64,000 nt of DNA, from contig NZ_CBXX010000005.1 of NCBI RefSeq assembly GCF_000577615.1, positions 248,001-312,000 of the forward strand, written 5' to 3'. Both the position numbers and the translations under genes were made by a program. Source of the DNA: Herbaspirillum sp. RV1423 (lineage in GTDB: Bacteria; Pseudomonadota; Gammaproteobacteria; Burkholderiales; Burkholderiaceae_D). Of this stretch, positions 37,126-46,282 are shown piece after piece (position 1 is the first letter of the stretch; every line of letters starts with the position of its first letter). Under the pieces are notes generated by a model. That model had not been told where the DNA came from, ran no database searches, and was given only the letters and a program-made list of their open reading frames with translations.

Positions 37126-37743
37126 TCAGAAGCGGTAACCCACGCCCACGCCGATCAGCCACGGATCGATCTTCACCGTGCTCAGCTTGGCGCCGCCGTT
37201 GGCCGCCAGCACGTCGCTGCGGATCTGCACTTTCTTGATATCGAAGTTGAGCGACCAGTTGCGGTCGAACTTGACGTCCATGCCGACTTGCAACGCCGGG
37301 CCGATGCTGTGGTTTTCAAGACGCGCGCCGCCGTTGAGCAGGGTCACATCGGAGATGCGGGTGTAGTTGATACCGGCGCCGACATATGGGCTGATCAGCG
37401 ACGAGGGCGTGAAATGGTACTGCGCCAGCAGCGTCGGCGGCAGTTGCTTGAAGCTGCCGATGTTCTGGCCGTCGAGACGGACGTCATGCTTTTGCGGATA
37501 GGTCAGGACCAGCTCCGCCGCCCAGTTGGGGGTGAAGAAATAACTGATGTCGACTTCCGGAATGGTCTTGGAGCTGACGCTCAGGCGATCCGAGGCGCCG
37601 ACGCCGCCGACCGGATCGGACTTGTTGTCAGGACTGAGATTGACGGCGCGCACGCGCACCAGCCAAGGGCTTTCTTGCGCTGCGACAAAAGGAGAAGCGG
37701 TAACGGTCCCGGCCAGGGCCAACAGCATTGCGATCTTTTTCAT
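37126..37743 (-). CDS. ompW: OmpW-family outer membrane protein
   Basis: A 205-residue eight-stranded barrel protein. A short signal peptide (MKKIAMLLALAG to about residue 20) is followed by WLVRVRAVNLSPD, the family motif of OmpW, and later SPYVGAGINYTR and the C-terminal WLIGVGVGYRF with terminal Phe. It forms a small hydrophobic channel in the outer membrane. I use the ATG at 37743 with GGGGAAAT upstream. A perfect FNR box lies about 95 bp upstream, in agreement with the oxygen control known for ompW in other bacteria. Confidence 0.9.
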   Translation of the reverse strand: MKKIAMLLALAGTVTASPFVAAQESPWLVRVRAVNLSPDNKSDPVGGVGASDRLSVSSKTIPEVDISYFFTPNWAAELVLTYPQKHDVRLDGQNIGSFKQLPPTLLAQYHFTPSSLISPYVGAGINYTRISDVTLLNGGARLENHSIGPALQVGMDVKFDRNWSLNFDIKKVQIRSDVLAANGGAKLSTVKIDPWLIGVGVGYRF

Positions 37744-37836
37744 AATGATTTCCCCACACTTTTCTATCGACGAAAAGCGCATTTGTGAATGAAGTTGCGA
37801 CGCAGCGAAATGTACGCTTGAAGAAAGGGAAAAGAT

Positions 37837-37850
37837 TTGATGTCGATCAA
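37837..37850. promoter_or_regulatory. FNR box upstream of ompW
   Basis: TTGAT-GTCG-ATCAA is a perfect match to the FNR/ANR consensus, centred about 100 bp before the leftward ompW start. It lies in the 315-bp gap between ompW and hemN, which holds no gene. It may serve ompW, and a second box nearer hemN serves that gene. Confidence 0.8.
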
Positions 37851-37937
37851 AAAACGAAAAGAAGCGGCTCGCATTGCCTGGGCGACGTGCATGATTACGG
37901 TCGGATATGCCTTATATAGACTGCGTTTGCGCGCATT

Positions 37938-37951
37938 TTGATGTAGGTCAA
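37938..37951. promoter_or_regulatory. FNR box upstream of hemN
   Basis: TTGAT-GTAG-GTCAA fits the FNR consensus with one mismatch, about 110 bp before the hemN start. hemN is a typical FNR target because its product replaces the oxygen-dependent enzyme under low oxygen. Confidence 0.75.
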
Positions 37952-37958
37952 GGTATGT

Positions 37959-37978
37959 GTGTAGGAGAATCCCTACAC
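37959..37978. promoter_or_regulatory. Perfect inverted repeat in the hemN promoter region
   Basis: GTGTAGG-N6-CCTACAC, with 7-bp perfect arms, starts 8 bp after the FNR box. If FNR sits at about -41, this dyad would overlap the -10 region, where a repressor could act, or it forms a 5' hairpin. No assigned regulator fits this sequence. Confidence 0.5.
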
Positions 37979-38058
37979 TGGCGGGGCCAGGCTCGCAGCC
38001 TCCTTGTTATCTTTGTCTTCGCGTTTTCCGCTGCGGCCGCATCTGGAGCTAAACAATT

Positions 38059-39477
38059 ATGGTGGCATCCGCTATACCAATGGTCGCCGGGCCATCTGTC
38101 GAATTCGACGCACAATTGGTGCGCAAAATGAGCCAGTCCGGCCCACGATACACTTCCTATCCGACCGCGGATCGCTTTGTCGACACTTTTGGCTATCGCG
38201 ATTACCTGCAGGCGGTGGCGGGGCTGCGCACGCGCGGCAGCCGCAATCCCTTGTCGCTCTATGTGCATATCCCGTTTTGCGAGAACATTTGCTACTACTG
38301 CGCCTGCAACAAGATCATCACCAAGAATCGCGACAAGGCGGCGACTTACCTGAGCTACCTCAAGCACGAGATCGAAATGCAGGGCAAGCTGTTCGACGGC
38401 ATGAACCACGTCGAGCAACTGCATCTGGGCGGCGGCACGCCCACCTACATCTCGGACGCGCAAATGGCCGACCTGATGACGCATTTGCATCGCTGGTTCC
38501 GTTTCGCGGAAGATGAGGCCGGCGAATACTCGATCGAAGTCGATCCGCGCACGGTCTCCGCCGAGCGCGTCGCCAGCCTGCGCCGGCAAGGTTTCAACCG
38601 CCTCAGCCTCGGCGTGCAGGATTTCGATCCGCTGGTGCAGAAGGCCGTCAACCGCATCCAGCCGGAACATCTGACGCTGGACATCATCGACGTCGCGCGC
38701 CAGGAACGGTTCCGTTCGGTCAGCATCGACCTGATCTACGGCTTGCCGGGACAGAATGTCATCAGCATGGCGCAGACCCTGGCCAAGGTGGTCCGCGCCA
38801 GGCCCGACCGCATATCGCTGTACAACTACGCGCATCTGCCGCATCTGTTCAAGCCGCAGCGCCGCATCCTCGAACAGCATCTGCCGGGCGCCGAAGCCAA
38901 GCTCGACATGCTGGCGCTGAGCATTCGCCGCCTGACGGAAGCCGGTTACGTCTACATCGGGATGGACCACTTCGCATTGCCGACCGACGACCTTGCGGTG
39001 GCGCAACAGCAGGGGCGTTTGCATCGCAACTTCCAGGGCTATTCCACCCATGCCGAATCGGACATGGTGGCCTGCGGCGTGTCGGCCATCAGCGCCGTCG
39101 CCTCGACTTACAGCCAGAACGTCAAGACGCTCGAAGCCTACTACGACGCCATCGACAAGAACGAGCTGCCCATCGTGCGCGGGATACGCCTGAACATGGA
39201 CGACGTGTTGCGTCGCCTGATCATCCAGCGCCTGATGTGCAATTTCGAGTTATCGATCGCCTCCATCGAGACGGCGTATCCGATCACGTTTGCGTCGTAT
39301 TTCCAGAGCGAACTGGAAGAATTGCGCAAGCTTGAGGAGGACGGCCTGGTGCTGATCGACGAGGAGTGGATTACCGTCACGATGAAGGGCCGTCTGCTGA
39401 TCCGCAATATCTGCATGGTGTTCGACCGCTATCTGCACACCAAGCCGACGGAACAACGTTACTCCAAAACCATTTGA
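38059..39477 (+). CDS. hemN: Oxygen-independent coproporphyrinogen III dehydrogenase
   Basis: A 472-residue radical SAM enzyme. The cluster motif is HIPFCENICYYCACN, with Cys74, Cys78 and Cys81 as the CxxxCxxC ligands plus the extra Cys83 of true HemN. GGGTPTYIS and SLGVQDFD are further HemN segments. It makes protoporphyrinogen without oxygen, for haem needed by the cbb3 oxidase encoded next door. GGAG 10 bases before the ATG supports the start. Confidence 0.95.
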   Translation: MVASAIPMVAGPSVEFDAQLVRKMSQSGPRYTSYPTADRFVDTFGYRDYLQAVAGLRTRGSRNPLSLYVHIPFCENICYYCACNKIITKNRDKAATYLSYLKHEIEMQGKLFDGMNHVEQLHLGGGTPTYISDAQMADLMTHLHRWFRFAEDEAGEYSIEVDPRTVSAERVASLRRQGFNRLSLGVQDFDPLVQKAVNRIQPEHLTLDIIDVARQERFRSVSIDLIYGLPGQNVISMAQTLAKVVRARPDRISLYNYAHLPHLFKPQRRILEQHLPGAEAKLDMLALSIRRLTEAGYVYIGMDHFALPTDDLAVAQQQGRLHRNFQGYSTHAESDMVACGVSAISAVASTYSQNVKTLEAYYDAIDKNELPIVRGIRLNMDDVLRRLIIQRLMCNFELSIASIETAYPITFASYFQSELEELRKLEEDGLVLIDEEWITVTMKGRLLIRNICMVFDRYLHTKPTEQRYSKTI

Positions 39478-39484
39478 GCGCGCC

Positions 39485-40267
39485 ATGAGCAGCTTGAGCC
39501 TGCTTCCCGTATTCATGATCGGCCTGCTCGGCAGCGTGCATTGCATCGGCATGTGCGGCGGCATCGTCGGCGCGTTTTCGCTGGCGCCGGCGCCGGTGCG
39601 CGCGTTTCCCGTGGCGGTCAGGAACGAGATCGCGGGTTCCGCGAATGCCGCCAATTCCGTACTGGCGCGCACGCTTTCCTACAATCTGGGCCGCATCGGC
39701 AGCTATGCAACCGCAGGCGCGCTGGCGGGCGGTCTTGCCGGCGGCGTACGCCTGTTGCCCGGCATGATCGTCTGGCAAACCGGTGCCTATGTGCTGGCGC
39801 ATCTGATGCTGGTGGCCCTGGGCCTGTACCTGATGGATGCCTGGCGCGGCCTGACGCGGCTGGAGGCGATCGGCCAGATTCTCTGGAAACGCATACGGCC
39901 GCTGACCGGTCTGCTGCTGCCGCTGGACAGTTCGCTCAAGCTGGTGCTGGCCGGCAGTCTGTGGGGCTGGCTACCGTGCGGGATGGTCTACAGCGTCTTG
40001 CTGACGGCGATGCTGAGCGGCTCGGCGGCATCGGGCGCGGCGGTAATGCTGGCGTTCGGCCTTGGCACGCTGCCGGTATTGCTGGCTGCCGGCGTGTTCG
40101 GCGCGCAGTTGCGCAGCGTGTTGCAGCGCCGCGGCGTGCGCGTGGCAAGCGGAATGATTGTGTTGCTGTTCGGCGTGTTCGGGCTGCTGCGCGCCACCCA
40201 CGGCCTGACGCCGGATTGGCTCGCGGCGCTGTGCGTGAGCCCCGTCCATAGCGTGGGGGCGCCATGA
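39485..40267 (+). CDS. DsbD_2/SafE-type membrane protein of the cco cluster
   Basis: A 260-residue protein with about six membrane helices. The N-terminal GSVHCIGMCGGIVGAFS (His19, Cys20 and Cys24) and the mid-protein GSLWGWLPCGMVYSVLL carry the paired Cys/His motifs of the DsbD_2 (TauE/SafE-related) family linked to metal handling. Relatives sit with ccoI and ccoS and are thought to help copper delivery to the cbb3 oxidase. It lies 7 bp after hemN and overlaps ccoI in an ATGA arrangement. Confidence 0.82.
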   Translation: MSSLSLLPVFMIGLLGSVHCIGMCGGIVGAFSLAPAPVRAFPVAVRNEIAGSANAANSVLARTLSYNLGRIGSYATAGALAGGLAGGVRLLPGMIVWQTGAYVLAHLMLVALGLYLMDAWRGLTRLEAIGQILWKRIRPLTGLLLPLDSSLKLVLAGSLWGWLPCGMVYSVLLTAMLSGSAASGAAVMLAFGLGTLPVLLAAGVFGAQLRSVLQRRGVRVASGMIVLLFGVFGLLRATHGLTPDWLAALCVSPVHSVGAP

Positions 40268-42744
40268 TTCCGGTCGAGCGCGGCGTGGTTGATGCCGTCT
40301 GTTTTCATTGCGGCTTGCCGGTCGACGAGGGGGCTTCGTGGCGCGTCGTCATCGACGGCGTCGAGCGCGCCATGTGCTGCCCGGGCTGCGAGGCGGTGGC
40401 GCAAAGCATCGTCGACAATGGATTTTCAAATTATTACGCGACGCGCAGCGGCTTTGCGGCGACGGTCTCGGCGCAGGACCTGGCGCCGCCCGAATTACGC
40501 CTGTACGACAGTGAACAGGCGGAAGCCGGCATGGATGCGGACATCGGCGAAGCCGTCTACTCGGTCCGCAATATCCGCTGCGCCGCCTGTATTTTCCTGA
40601 TCGAATCGCGCCTGGCGCGCCTGCCGGGCATCGTGAGCGCGGAAGTCAACGCGGTCACCGAACGCCTGCTGGTGCGCTGGCGCGTCGGCGCGTGCAAGCC
40701 CAGCGATATCCTCGCCGCCATGCGCGCCATCGGCTACGCGGCCTATCCCTACGATCCGGTACAGCATGGCGAGCAGCTTGAGCGCGAGCGCAAGACGCTG
40801 TTTCGCCAACTCTTCATCGCCGGTCTGTCGATGATGCAGGTGATGATGTATGCCGTGCCGATCTACCTCGCCGGCGAGGGTGGCATGGATGCCGACATGG
40901 CCGGCCTGATGCGTTGGGCCGGCTTGCTGCTGACCGTGCCGGCGCTGGCGTATTCGGCGCAGCCGTTCTTCTTCGGCGCCTGGCGCGACATCCGCAATCG
41001 CGCGCCGGGCATGGACGTGCCGGTGGCGCTGGGCATCGCCGCCGCGTTCGCGGGCAGCGCGCTGGCGACGTGGCGCGGCGAGGGCGCGGTGTATTTCGAT
41101 TCGGTGACGATGTTCATTTTCCTGTTGCTGTGCAGCCGCTACCTGGAACTGACGGCGCGGCGCAAGGCGGCGTCGGCGCTGGACAACCTGCAGCAATCGT
41201 TGCCGGCCTCGGCCTTGCTGATGGCGGATTATCCGCAGCGCACAACCGAGCTGGTGGCGGCGACGCAGTTGCGCGAGGGCGACGTGATCCTGGTGCGCCC
41301 GGGCGACGCCTTGCCGGCCGACTGCACCGTGATCGAAGGCGAATCGTCCGTTGATCTGTCGCTGCTGACCGGCGAAAGCCGGCCGCAGAACCGCATCGTC
41401 GGCGACGCCATTCCCGGCGGCGCGGTCAATGTGGCGCAGGCGTTGCTGGCGAAAGTCACGCGCAGCGTCGGCGACAGTACATTGTCGGTGCTGGTCAGGC
41501 TGGTCAACCGGGCCGGGCAGGCCAAGCCGCAACTGGCCTTGTGGGCCGATCGCGTCGCGGCGTGGTTCGTGGCGTGCTTGCTGTTGTTATCGGTAGCCGT
41601 GTTTTTCGCATGGCAGATGGTCGATCCGGCGCGCGCCTGGCCGGTGGCGATCGCCGTGCTGGTGGTGTCGTGCCCATGCGCCTTGTCGCTGGCCACGCCG
41701 ACCGCGCTGGCGGCGGCGACCGACCGCTTGTTGCGACAAGGCATCCTGGTGGTGCAACCACATGTGCTGGAGACGCTGCATCGCGCCACGCACATCGTCT
41801 TCGACAAAACCGGCACGCTGACCACAGGCAAGCCCGCGCTGCAAGAAATCGTGCCGCTCGGCGCGCTGTCGGCGACGGACTGTCTGCGCATCGCCGCCGC
41901 CATGGAGTGCTCCAGCATGCATCCGCTGGCGCAGACCATATTGAAGGCGGCTGAAGGACTTGCCGCTGCGGAAGCCACGGCCCTGCGCCACGCGCCCGGC
42001 CAGGGACTGGAAGCGATCGTCGACGGCGTGCTCTGCCGCCTGGGGAATTTCGCTTTTGTCCATGCCCTCATCCCCACGGCGTCGACCATGCCGGCAGCCG
42101 ATGCCGAAACCGAGGCCGAAGCCAGTTACGTCTTCCTCGCCTCCACCAACGGCTGGCTGGCGCGCTTCGACATCGCCGACGCGATACGGCCCGAAGCGCA
42201 GGCGGTGGTCAGCCATTTCCACAAACAGGGCAAGAGCATCGTCCTGCTCAGCGGCGATCGCCATGAAGTGACGCAGCGCGTGGCGGACAGGCTGGGTATT
42301 CCGACCGCGCTCGGCGATTGCCTGCCGGAAAGCAAACTATCCTTTGTCCAGCGCCTGCAGCAAGGCGGCGCGGTAGTGGCGATGGTCGGCGACGGCATCA
42401 ACGACGCCGCCGTGCTGCGTGCGGCGGATGTCTCCTTCGCCATGGGCAACGGCGCGGCGCTGGCGCAGACCCATGCCGATTGCGTGCTGCTGTCGGGAAC
42501 GCTGTCCTCGCTGTGCGAGGCCGACAAGGTCGCCGCCCGGGCGCTCTCGATCATCCGCCAGAACCTGGCCTGGGCCACGCTCTACAACGTCGTGGCGATA
42601 CCGGCCGCGGCGCTGGGTTGGCTCAATCCCTGGCTGTCCGGCATCGGCATGTCGCTCAGCTCGGTGGTGGTGGTCCTCAATGCCTTGCGCCTGCGCCGCT
42701 CGCGCAACACACAGAACACGCGCAACATTCACCGGCAAGGATGA
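40264..42744 (+). CDS. ccoI: Copper-exporting P1B-type ATPase for cbb3 oxidase assembly
   Basis: An 826-residue P-type ATPase (CcoI/FixI). The N-terminal cytosolic part has CFHCGLP and CCPGCEAVAQ cysteine clusters and an HMA-like domain with RCAACIF. The membrane CPC motif is at Cys470-Cys472 (VSCPCALSLATPTAL), the phosphorylation site Asp514 is in FDKTGTLTTG, and the hinge is in GDGINDAAVL. It moves copper for insertion into CcoN, and differs from detoxifying copper pumps by its cluster position. Its ATG overlaps the upstream stop. Confidence 0.93.
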   Translation: MIPVERGVVDAVCFHCGLPVDEGASWRVVIDGVERAMCCPGCEAVAQSIVDNGFSNYYATRSGFAATVSAQDLAPPELRLYDSEQAEAGMDADIGEAVYSVRNIRCAACIFLIESRLARLPGIVSAEVNAVTERLLVRWRVGACKPSDILAAMRAIGYAAYPYDPVQHGEQLERERKTLFRQLFIAGLSMMQVMMYAVPIYLAGEGGMDADMAGLMRWAGLLLTVPALAYSAQPFFFGAWRDIRNRAPGMDVPVALGIAAAFAGSALATWRGEGAVYFDSVTMFIFLLLCSRYLELTARRKAASALDNLQQSLPASALLMADYPQRTTELVAATQLREGDVILVRPGDALPADCTVIEGESSVDLSLLTGESRPQNRIVGDAIPGGAVNVAQALLAKVTRSVGDSTLSVLVRLVNRAGQAKPQLALWADRVAAWFVACLLLLSVAVFFAWQMVDPARAWPVAIAVLVVSCPCALSLATPTALAAATDRLLRQGILVVQPHVLETLHRATHIVFDKTGTLTTGKPALQEIVPLGALSATDCLRIAAAMECSSMHPLAQTILKAAEGLAAAEATALRHAPGQGLEAIVDGVLCRLGNFAFVHALIPTASTMPAADAETEAEASYVFLASTNGWLARFDIADAIRPEAQAVVSHFHKQGKSIVLLSGDRHEVTQRVADRLGIPTALGDCLPESKLSFVQRLQQGGAVVAMVGDGINDAAVLRAADVSFAMGNGAALAQTHADCVLLSGTLSSLCEADKVAARALSIIRQNLAWATLYNVVAIPAAALGWLNPWLSGIGMSLSSVVVVLNALRLRRSRNTQNTRNIHRQG

Positions 42745-42750
42745 CCCGGC

Positions 42751-42954
42751 ATGGAAGCCCTTTATCTGCTCGTTCCTCTCAGTATCTTCGTGGTCTTCGC
42801 GGCAATCTGGCTGTTCTTTCGCATGTCCGACGGCGGCCAGTTCGACGATCTGGTCAGTCCGGGCTGGCGCATTCTGCAGGATGACGACAGGGCGCCCGCG
42901 CCAATTGTGCAAGCCGATAAAGATGTTTTGAAAAACAACGCAAGCGCCGATTGA
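42751..42954 (+). CDS. ccoS: cbb3 oxidase assembly protein CcoS
   Basis: A 67-residue protein with a single N-terminal membrane helix (LYLLVPLSIFVVFAAIWLFF) and the family-typical GQFDDLVSPGWRIL segment right after it. CcoS is needed to mature the cofactors of the cbb3 oxidase. It starts 7 bp after the ccoI stop and precedes the FNR box of the ccoN promoter. Confidence 0.92.
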   Translation: MEALYLLVPLSIFVVFAAIWLFFRMSDGGQFDDLVSPGWRILQDDDRAPAPIVQADKDVLKNNASAD

Positions 42955-42965
42955 TCGTCATCAGT

Positions 42966-42979
42966 TTGATTCACATCAA
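42966..42979. promoter_or_regulatory. FNR box upstream of ccoN
   Basis: TTGAT-TCAC-ATCAA is a perfect FNR consensus, 11 bp after the ccoS stop and about 96 bp before the ccoN start. It predicts a separate FNR-activated promoter for ccoNOQP. Confidence 0.85.
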
Positions 42980-43074
42980 GGACGTCGGCGCGGCATAAAT
43001 CTACTCTTCGGGTATCTTGTCGCCAATCCTTGGGATCGGCGACAGGATCTCGACAAAAAATTCCGGGAGAGAGT

Positions 43075-44502
43075 GTGGAAAAAGAACTCAATTACAACTA
43101 CAGGGTGGTCAAGCAGTTCACGATTGCCACCGTAGTATGGGGCGTCATCGGCATGTTGGCCGGTGTCTTCATCGCAGCGCAACTGGCCTGGCCGGCGCTC
43201 AATTTCGACATTCCCTGGCTGACTTATGGTCGCCTGCGTCCGCTGCACACCAACGCGGTGATTTTCGCGTTCGGCATCTGCGGCCTGTTTGCGACCTCGT
43301 ATTACGTGGTGCAGCGAACCTGCCAGGTGCGGCTGTTTTCGGACAAGCTGGCGGCCTTCACGTTCTGGGGCTGGCAACTGGTCCTGGTGTCGGCTGCCAT
43401 CACCTTGCCGATGGGCCTGACGCGCGGCAAGGAATACGCCGAGCTGGAATGGCCGATCGCGTTGCTGATCACCGTGGTCTGGGTGAGCTACGCGGTGGTG
43501 TTCTTCGGCACGCTGATCAAGCGCAAGGTCAAGCACATCTACGTCGCCAACTGGTTCTTCGGCGCCTACATCATCGCGGTGGCCTTGCTGCACGTCGTCA
43601 ACGGCGCCAGCATGCCGGTGTCGATGTGGAAGTCGTATTCCGCCTACGCCGGGGTGCAGGACGCCATGATCCAGTGGTGGTACGGCCATAACGCGGTCGG
43701 CTTCATCCTGACGGCCGGTTATCTCGGCATGGTGTACTACTTCATTCCCAAGCAGGCCGAACGGCCGGTGTATTCGTACCGCCTGTCGATCGTCCACTTC
43801 TGGGCGCTGATCTTCACCTACATGTGGGCCGGTCCGCACCATCTGCATTACACCGCCTTGCCCGACTGGACGCAATCTCTCGGCATGGTGTTCTCGCTGA
43901 TCCTGCTCGCGCCATCGTGGGGCGGCATGATCAACGGCATCATGACTTTGTCGGGCGCCTGGCACAAGCTGCGCTCGGATCCGCTGCTCAAGTTCATGAT
44001 CGTCTCGCTGTCGTTCTACGGCATGGCGACGTTCGAAGGACCGATGATGTCGATCAAGACCGTCAACGCCTTGTCGCACTACACCGATTGGGGCATCGCT
44101 CACGTTCACTCGGGCGCGCTGGGCTGGGTCGGCTTCATCACGATGGGTTCGATCTATTACCTGATCCCGCGCATGTCCGGCAAGCGCGAGATGTGGAGCA
44201 TGCGCCTGGTCGACCTGCATTTCTGGGTGGCGACCATCGGCGTGGTGCTGTATATCGCCTCGATGTGGATCGCCGGCGTGATGCAAGGCCTGATGTGGCG
44301 CGCGGTCAATGCCGATGGCACGCTGACCTACACCTTCGTGGAAGGCGTCAAGGCGACGTATCCATACTATGTGATCCGTTTCACCGGTGGCCTGCTGTAC
44401 CTGTCGGGCATGCTGATGATGGCTTACAACACGTTCAAGACGATGCGGGACGCGCAGCCGGTTGAGGCTCGGATTCCGGCACTGTCGACTACTCACGCCT
44501 AA
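43075..44502 (+). CDS. ccoN: cbb3-type cytochrome c oxidase subunit I
   Basis: A 475-residue polytopic subunit with about twelve helices. The haem and CuB histidines are in [33 protein letters not shown] and [12 protein letters not shown]. It is the catalytic O2-reducing, proton-pumping subunit with low-spin haem b and haem b3-CuB. I place the start at the GTG at 43075 ([11 protein letters not shown]), which has GGGAGAG 6 to 10 bases upstream; an earlier TTG would add a charged extension over the leader. Confidence 0.95.
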   Translation: MEKELNYNYRVVKQFTIATVVWGVIGMLAGVFIAAQLAWPALNFDIPWLTYGRLRPLHTNAVIFAFGICGLFATSYYVVQRTCQVRLFSDKLAAFTFWGWQLVLVSAAITLPMGLTRGKEYAELEWPIALLITVVWVSYAVVFFGTLIKRKVKHIYVANWFFGAYIIAVALLHVVNGASMPVSMWKSYSAYAGVQDAMIQWWYGHNAVGFILTAGYLGMVYYFIPKQAERPVYSYRLSIVHFWALIFTYMWAGPHHLHYTALPDWTQSLGMVFSLILLAPSWGGMINGIMTLSGAWHKLRSDPLLKFMIVSLSFYGMATFEGPMMSIKTVNALSHYTDWGIAHVHSGALGWVGFITMGSIYYLIPRMSGKREMWSMRLVDLHFWVATIGVVLYIASMWIAGVMQGLMWRAVNADGTLTYTFVEGVKATYPYYVIRFTGGLLYLSGMLMMAYNTFKTMRDAQPVEARIPALSTTHA

Positions 44503-44515
44503 GCAGGAGCATTGA

Positions 44516-45130
44516 ATGAAATTTTCCCATGAATGGATCGAAAAGAATCCCTGGCTCCTGATCGCGCTGGTGCTATTGGTGGTCAGCGTCGGGGGGCTGG
44601 TGGAAATCGTGCCGCTGTTCTTCCAGCGCTCGACCACCGAGCCGATTGCCGGACTCAAGCCGTATTCGCCGTTGCGCCTGGCCGGTCGCGACATCTACGT
44701 CCGCGAAGGCTGCTACAACTGCCACTCGCAGATGATCCGGCCCTTCCGCGCCGAAACCGAGCGCTACGGCCACTACTCGGTGGCGGGGGAATACGTCTAC
44801 GACCGTCCGTTCCAGTGGGGTTCGAAGCGCACCGGCCCCGACTTGGCGCGCGTCGGCGCCCGCTATAGCGACGAATGGCATCGCATCCACCTGAACAATC
44901 CGCGCGATGTGGTGCCCGAGTCGAACATGCCGGGCTATCCGTGGCTGGCGAAAACCAAACTCGATCCACAAGGCATCGTGCCGAAGATGCGCGCCTTGCG
45001 GCGCCTGAACGTGCCGTACTCGGAAGACGAGATCAAGGCGGCGCCGGAAGAACTGGCCGGCAAGACCGAGGAAGATGCTCTGATCGCCTACCTGCAAGGC
45101 CTCGGCACCCAAATCAAGACAAGAAACTAG
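44516..45130 (+). CDS. ccoO: cbb3-type cytochrome c oxidase subunit II (mono-haem)
   Basis: A 204-residue membrane-anchored cytochrome c. One N-terminal helix ([16 protein letters not shown]) is followed by the haem c motif [13 protein letters not shown] with Cys66, Cys69 and His70. The distal Met ligand is likely in [10 protein letters not shown]. It passes electrons from CcoP to CcoN. It starts 13 bp after ccoN. Confidence 0.95.
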   Translation: MKFSHEWIEKNPWLLIALVLLVVSVGGLVEIVPLFFQRSTTEPIAGLKPYSPLRLAGRDIYVREGCYNCHSQMIRPFRAETERYGHYSVAGEYVYDRPFQWGSKRTGPDLARVGARYSDEWHRIHLNNPRDVVPESNMPGYPWLAKTKLDPQGIVPKMRALRRLNVPYSEDEIKAAPEELAGKTEEDALIAYLQGLGTQIKTRN

Positions 45131-45139
45131 GGGAAAAAC

Positions 45140-45337
45140 ATGGCTATCGACAATTTCACGATACACGCCAGCAGCATCATGACCGTGGTCAGCTTGGCGA
45201 CCTTCCTCGGCATCTTGTGGTGGACCTTCAGCGCCCGCCGCAACGACGACTTCGCCGAGGCAGAACGCATTCCCTTCGCCGACGAATTCCTGGATGCGCC
45301 GGACCAGACATCCCGGACGGAGGACCGCCATGTCTGA
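45140..45337 (+). CDS. ccoQ: cbb3-type cytochrome c oxidase subunit CcoQ (FixQ)
   Basis: A 65-residue protein with one helix (SIMTVVSLATFLGILWWTF) and the typical SARRNDDFAEAERIPF segment after it. CcoQ stabilises the complex. It starts 9 bp after ccoO and overlaps ccoP by 8 bases. Confidence 0.92.
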   Translation: MAIDNFTIHASSIMTVVSLATFLGILWWTFSARRNDDFAEAERIPFADEFLDAPDQTSRTEDRHV

Positions 45338-46268
45338 TTTCACAAGCGGTTTCTGGAATATCTACATCACTGGCCTGACCATCATCAGCATCCTTGGCTG
45401 CGGCTTGCTGCTGTGGTCGCAATCGAAGGTCAAGGTCGAGAAAAAGCCCGGCGAGGATCCTGCGTCGGTCGGCACCACCGGCCACGTCTGGGACGGCGAC
45501 CTGACCGAACTCAACACGCCCATGCCGCGCTGGTGGATGTGGTTGTTCTACCTGACCATCATTTTCGCGCTGGTTTACCTGTTCCTCTATCCGGGGCTCG
45601 GCACCTACGCCGGCAAGCTCGGTTGGAAGTCGAGCGAGGCGTATCAGGGCGAACTGAAGAAAGCCGACGCCGAATACGGTCCGCTGTTCGACAAATACCT
45701 GCAACAGGACATCAAGGCCGTCGCCGCCGATCCGCAGGCGCACATGATCGGCGAACGGCTGTTCCTGACTTACTGCGCGCAATGCCACGGCTCGGATGCG
45801 CGCGGCAGCAAGGGCTTTCCCAACCTGACCGACAAGGACTGGCTGTACGGCGGCGATCCGGAAGTCATCCAGACCACCATCCTGCACGGCCGCAACGGCC
45901 AGATGCCATCGATGGCGGCGGCATTGGGTTCGGACAAGGATGTCGAGAACGTCGCCAACTATGTGCTGAGCCTGTCGGGCTCGACGCATGACCCGATCAA
46001 GGCAGTGTTCGGCAAGCCCAAGTTTGCGGTCTGCGCCGCCTGCCACAACGCCGGCGGCACCGGCAACCAGGCCCTGGGCGCGCCCAACCTGAGCGACAAG
46101 ATCTGGCTATACGGCGGCGGCATCGAGACCGTGATGGAAACCATCCGCAAAGGTCGCAACAACACCATGCCGGCATTTGAAACCTTCCTCGGCCCGGCCA
46201 AGGTACACGTGTTGGCGGCCTATGTCTGGAGCCTGTCGAATGCACCATCCACCGCAGACCAGAAGTAG
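45330..46268 (+). CDS. ccoP: cbb3-type cytochrome c oxidase subunit III (di-haem)
   Basis: A 312-residue di-haem cytochrome c with two N-terminal membrane helices (residues about 8-28 and 65-85). The first haem motif is CAQCH at 149-153 and the second is CAACH at 235-239. A distal Met lies in each domain (GQMPSMAA, NTMPAFE). It takes electrons from soluble cytochromes and passes them to CcoO. I use the ATG at 45330 overlapping the ccoQ end, with GGAGG upstream. Confidence 0.95.
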   Translation: MSDFTSGFWNIYITGLTIISILGCGLLLWSQSKVKVEKKPGEDPASVGTTGHVWDGDLTELNTPMPRWWMWLFYLTIIFALVYLFLYPGLGTYAGKLGWKSSEAYQGELKKADAEYGPLFDKYLQQDIKAVAADPQAHMIGERLFLTYCAQCHGSDARGSKGFPNLTDKDWLYGGDPEVIQTTILHGRNGQMPSMAAALGSDKDVENVANYVLSLSGSTHDPIKAVFGKPKFAVCAACHNAGGTGNQALGAPNLSDKIWLYGGGIETVMETIRKGRNNTMPAFETFLGPAKVHVLAAYVWSLSNAPSTADQK

Positions 46269-46282
46269 GAGTTGAGTTTTTC

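Noticed and set aside
42976..44694. Long minus-strand frame opposite ccoN
   Set aside because: His/Arg-rich shadow of a highly expressed membrane protein gene, with no recognised family.
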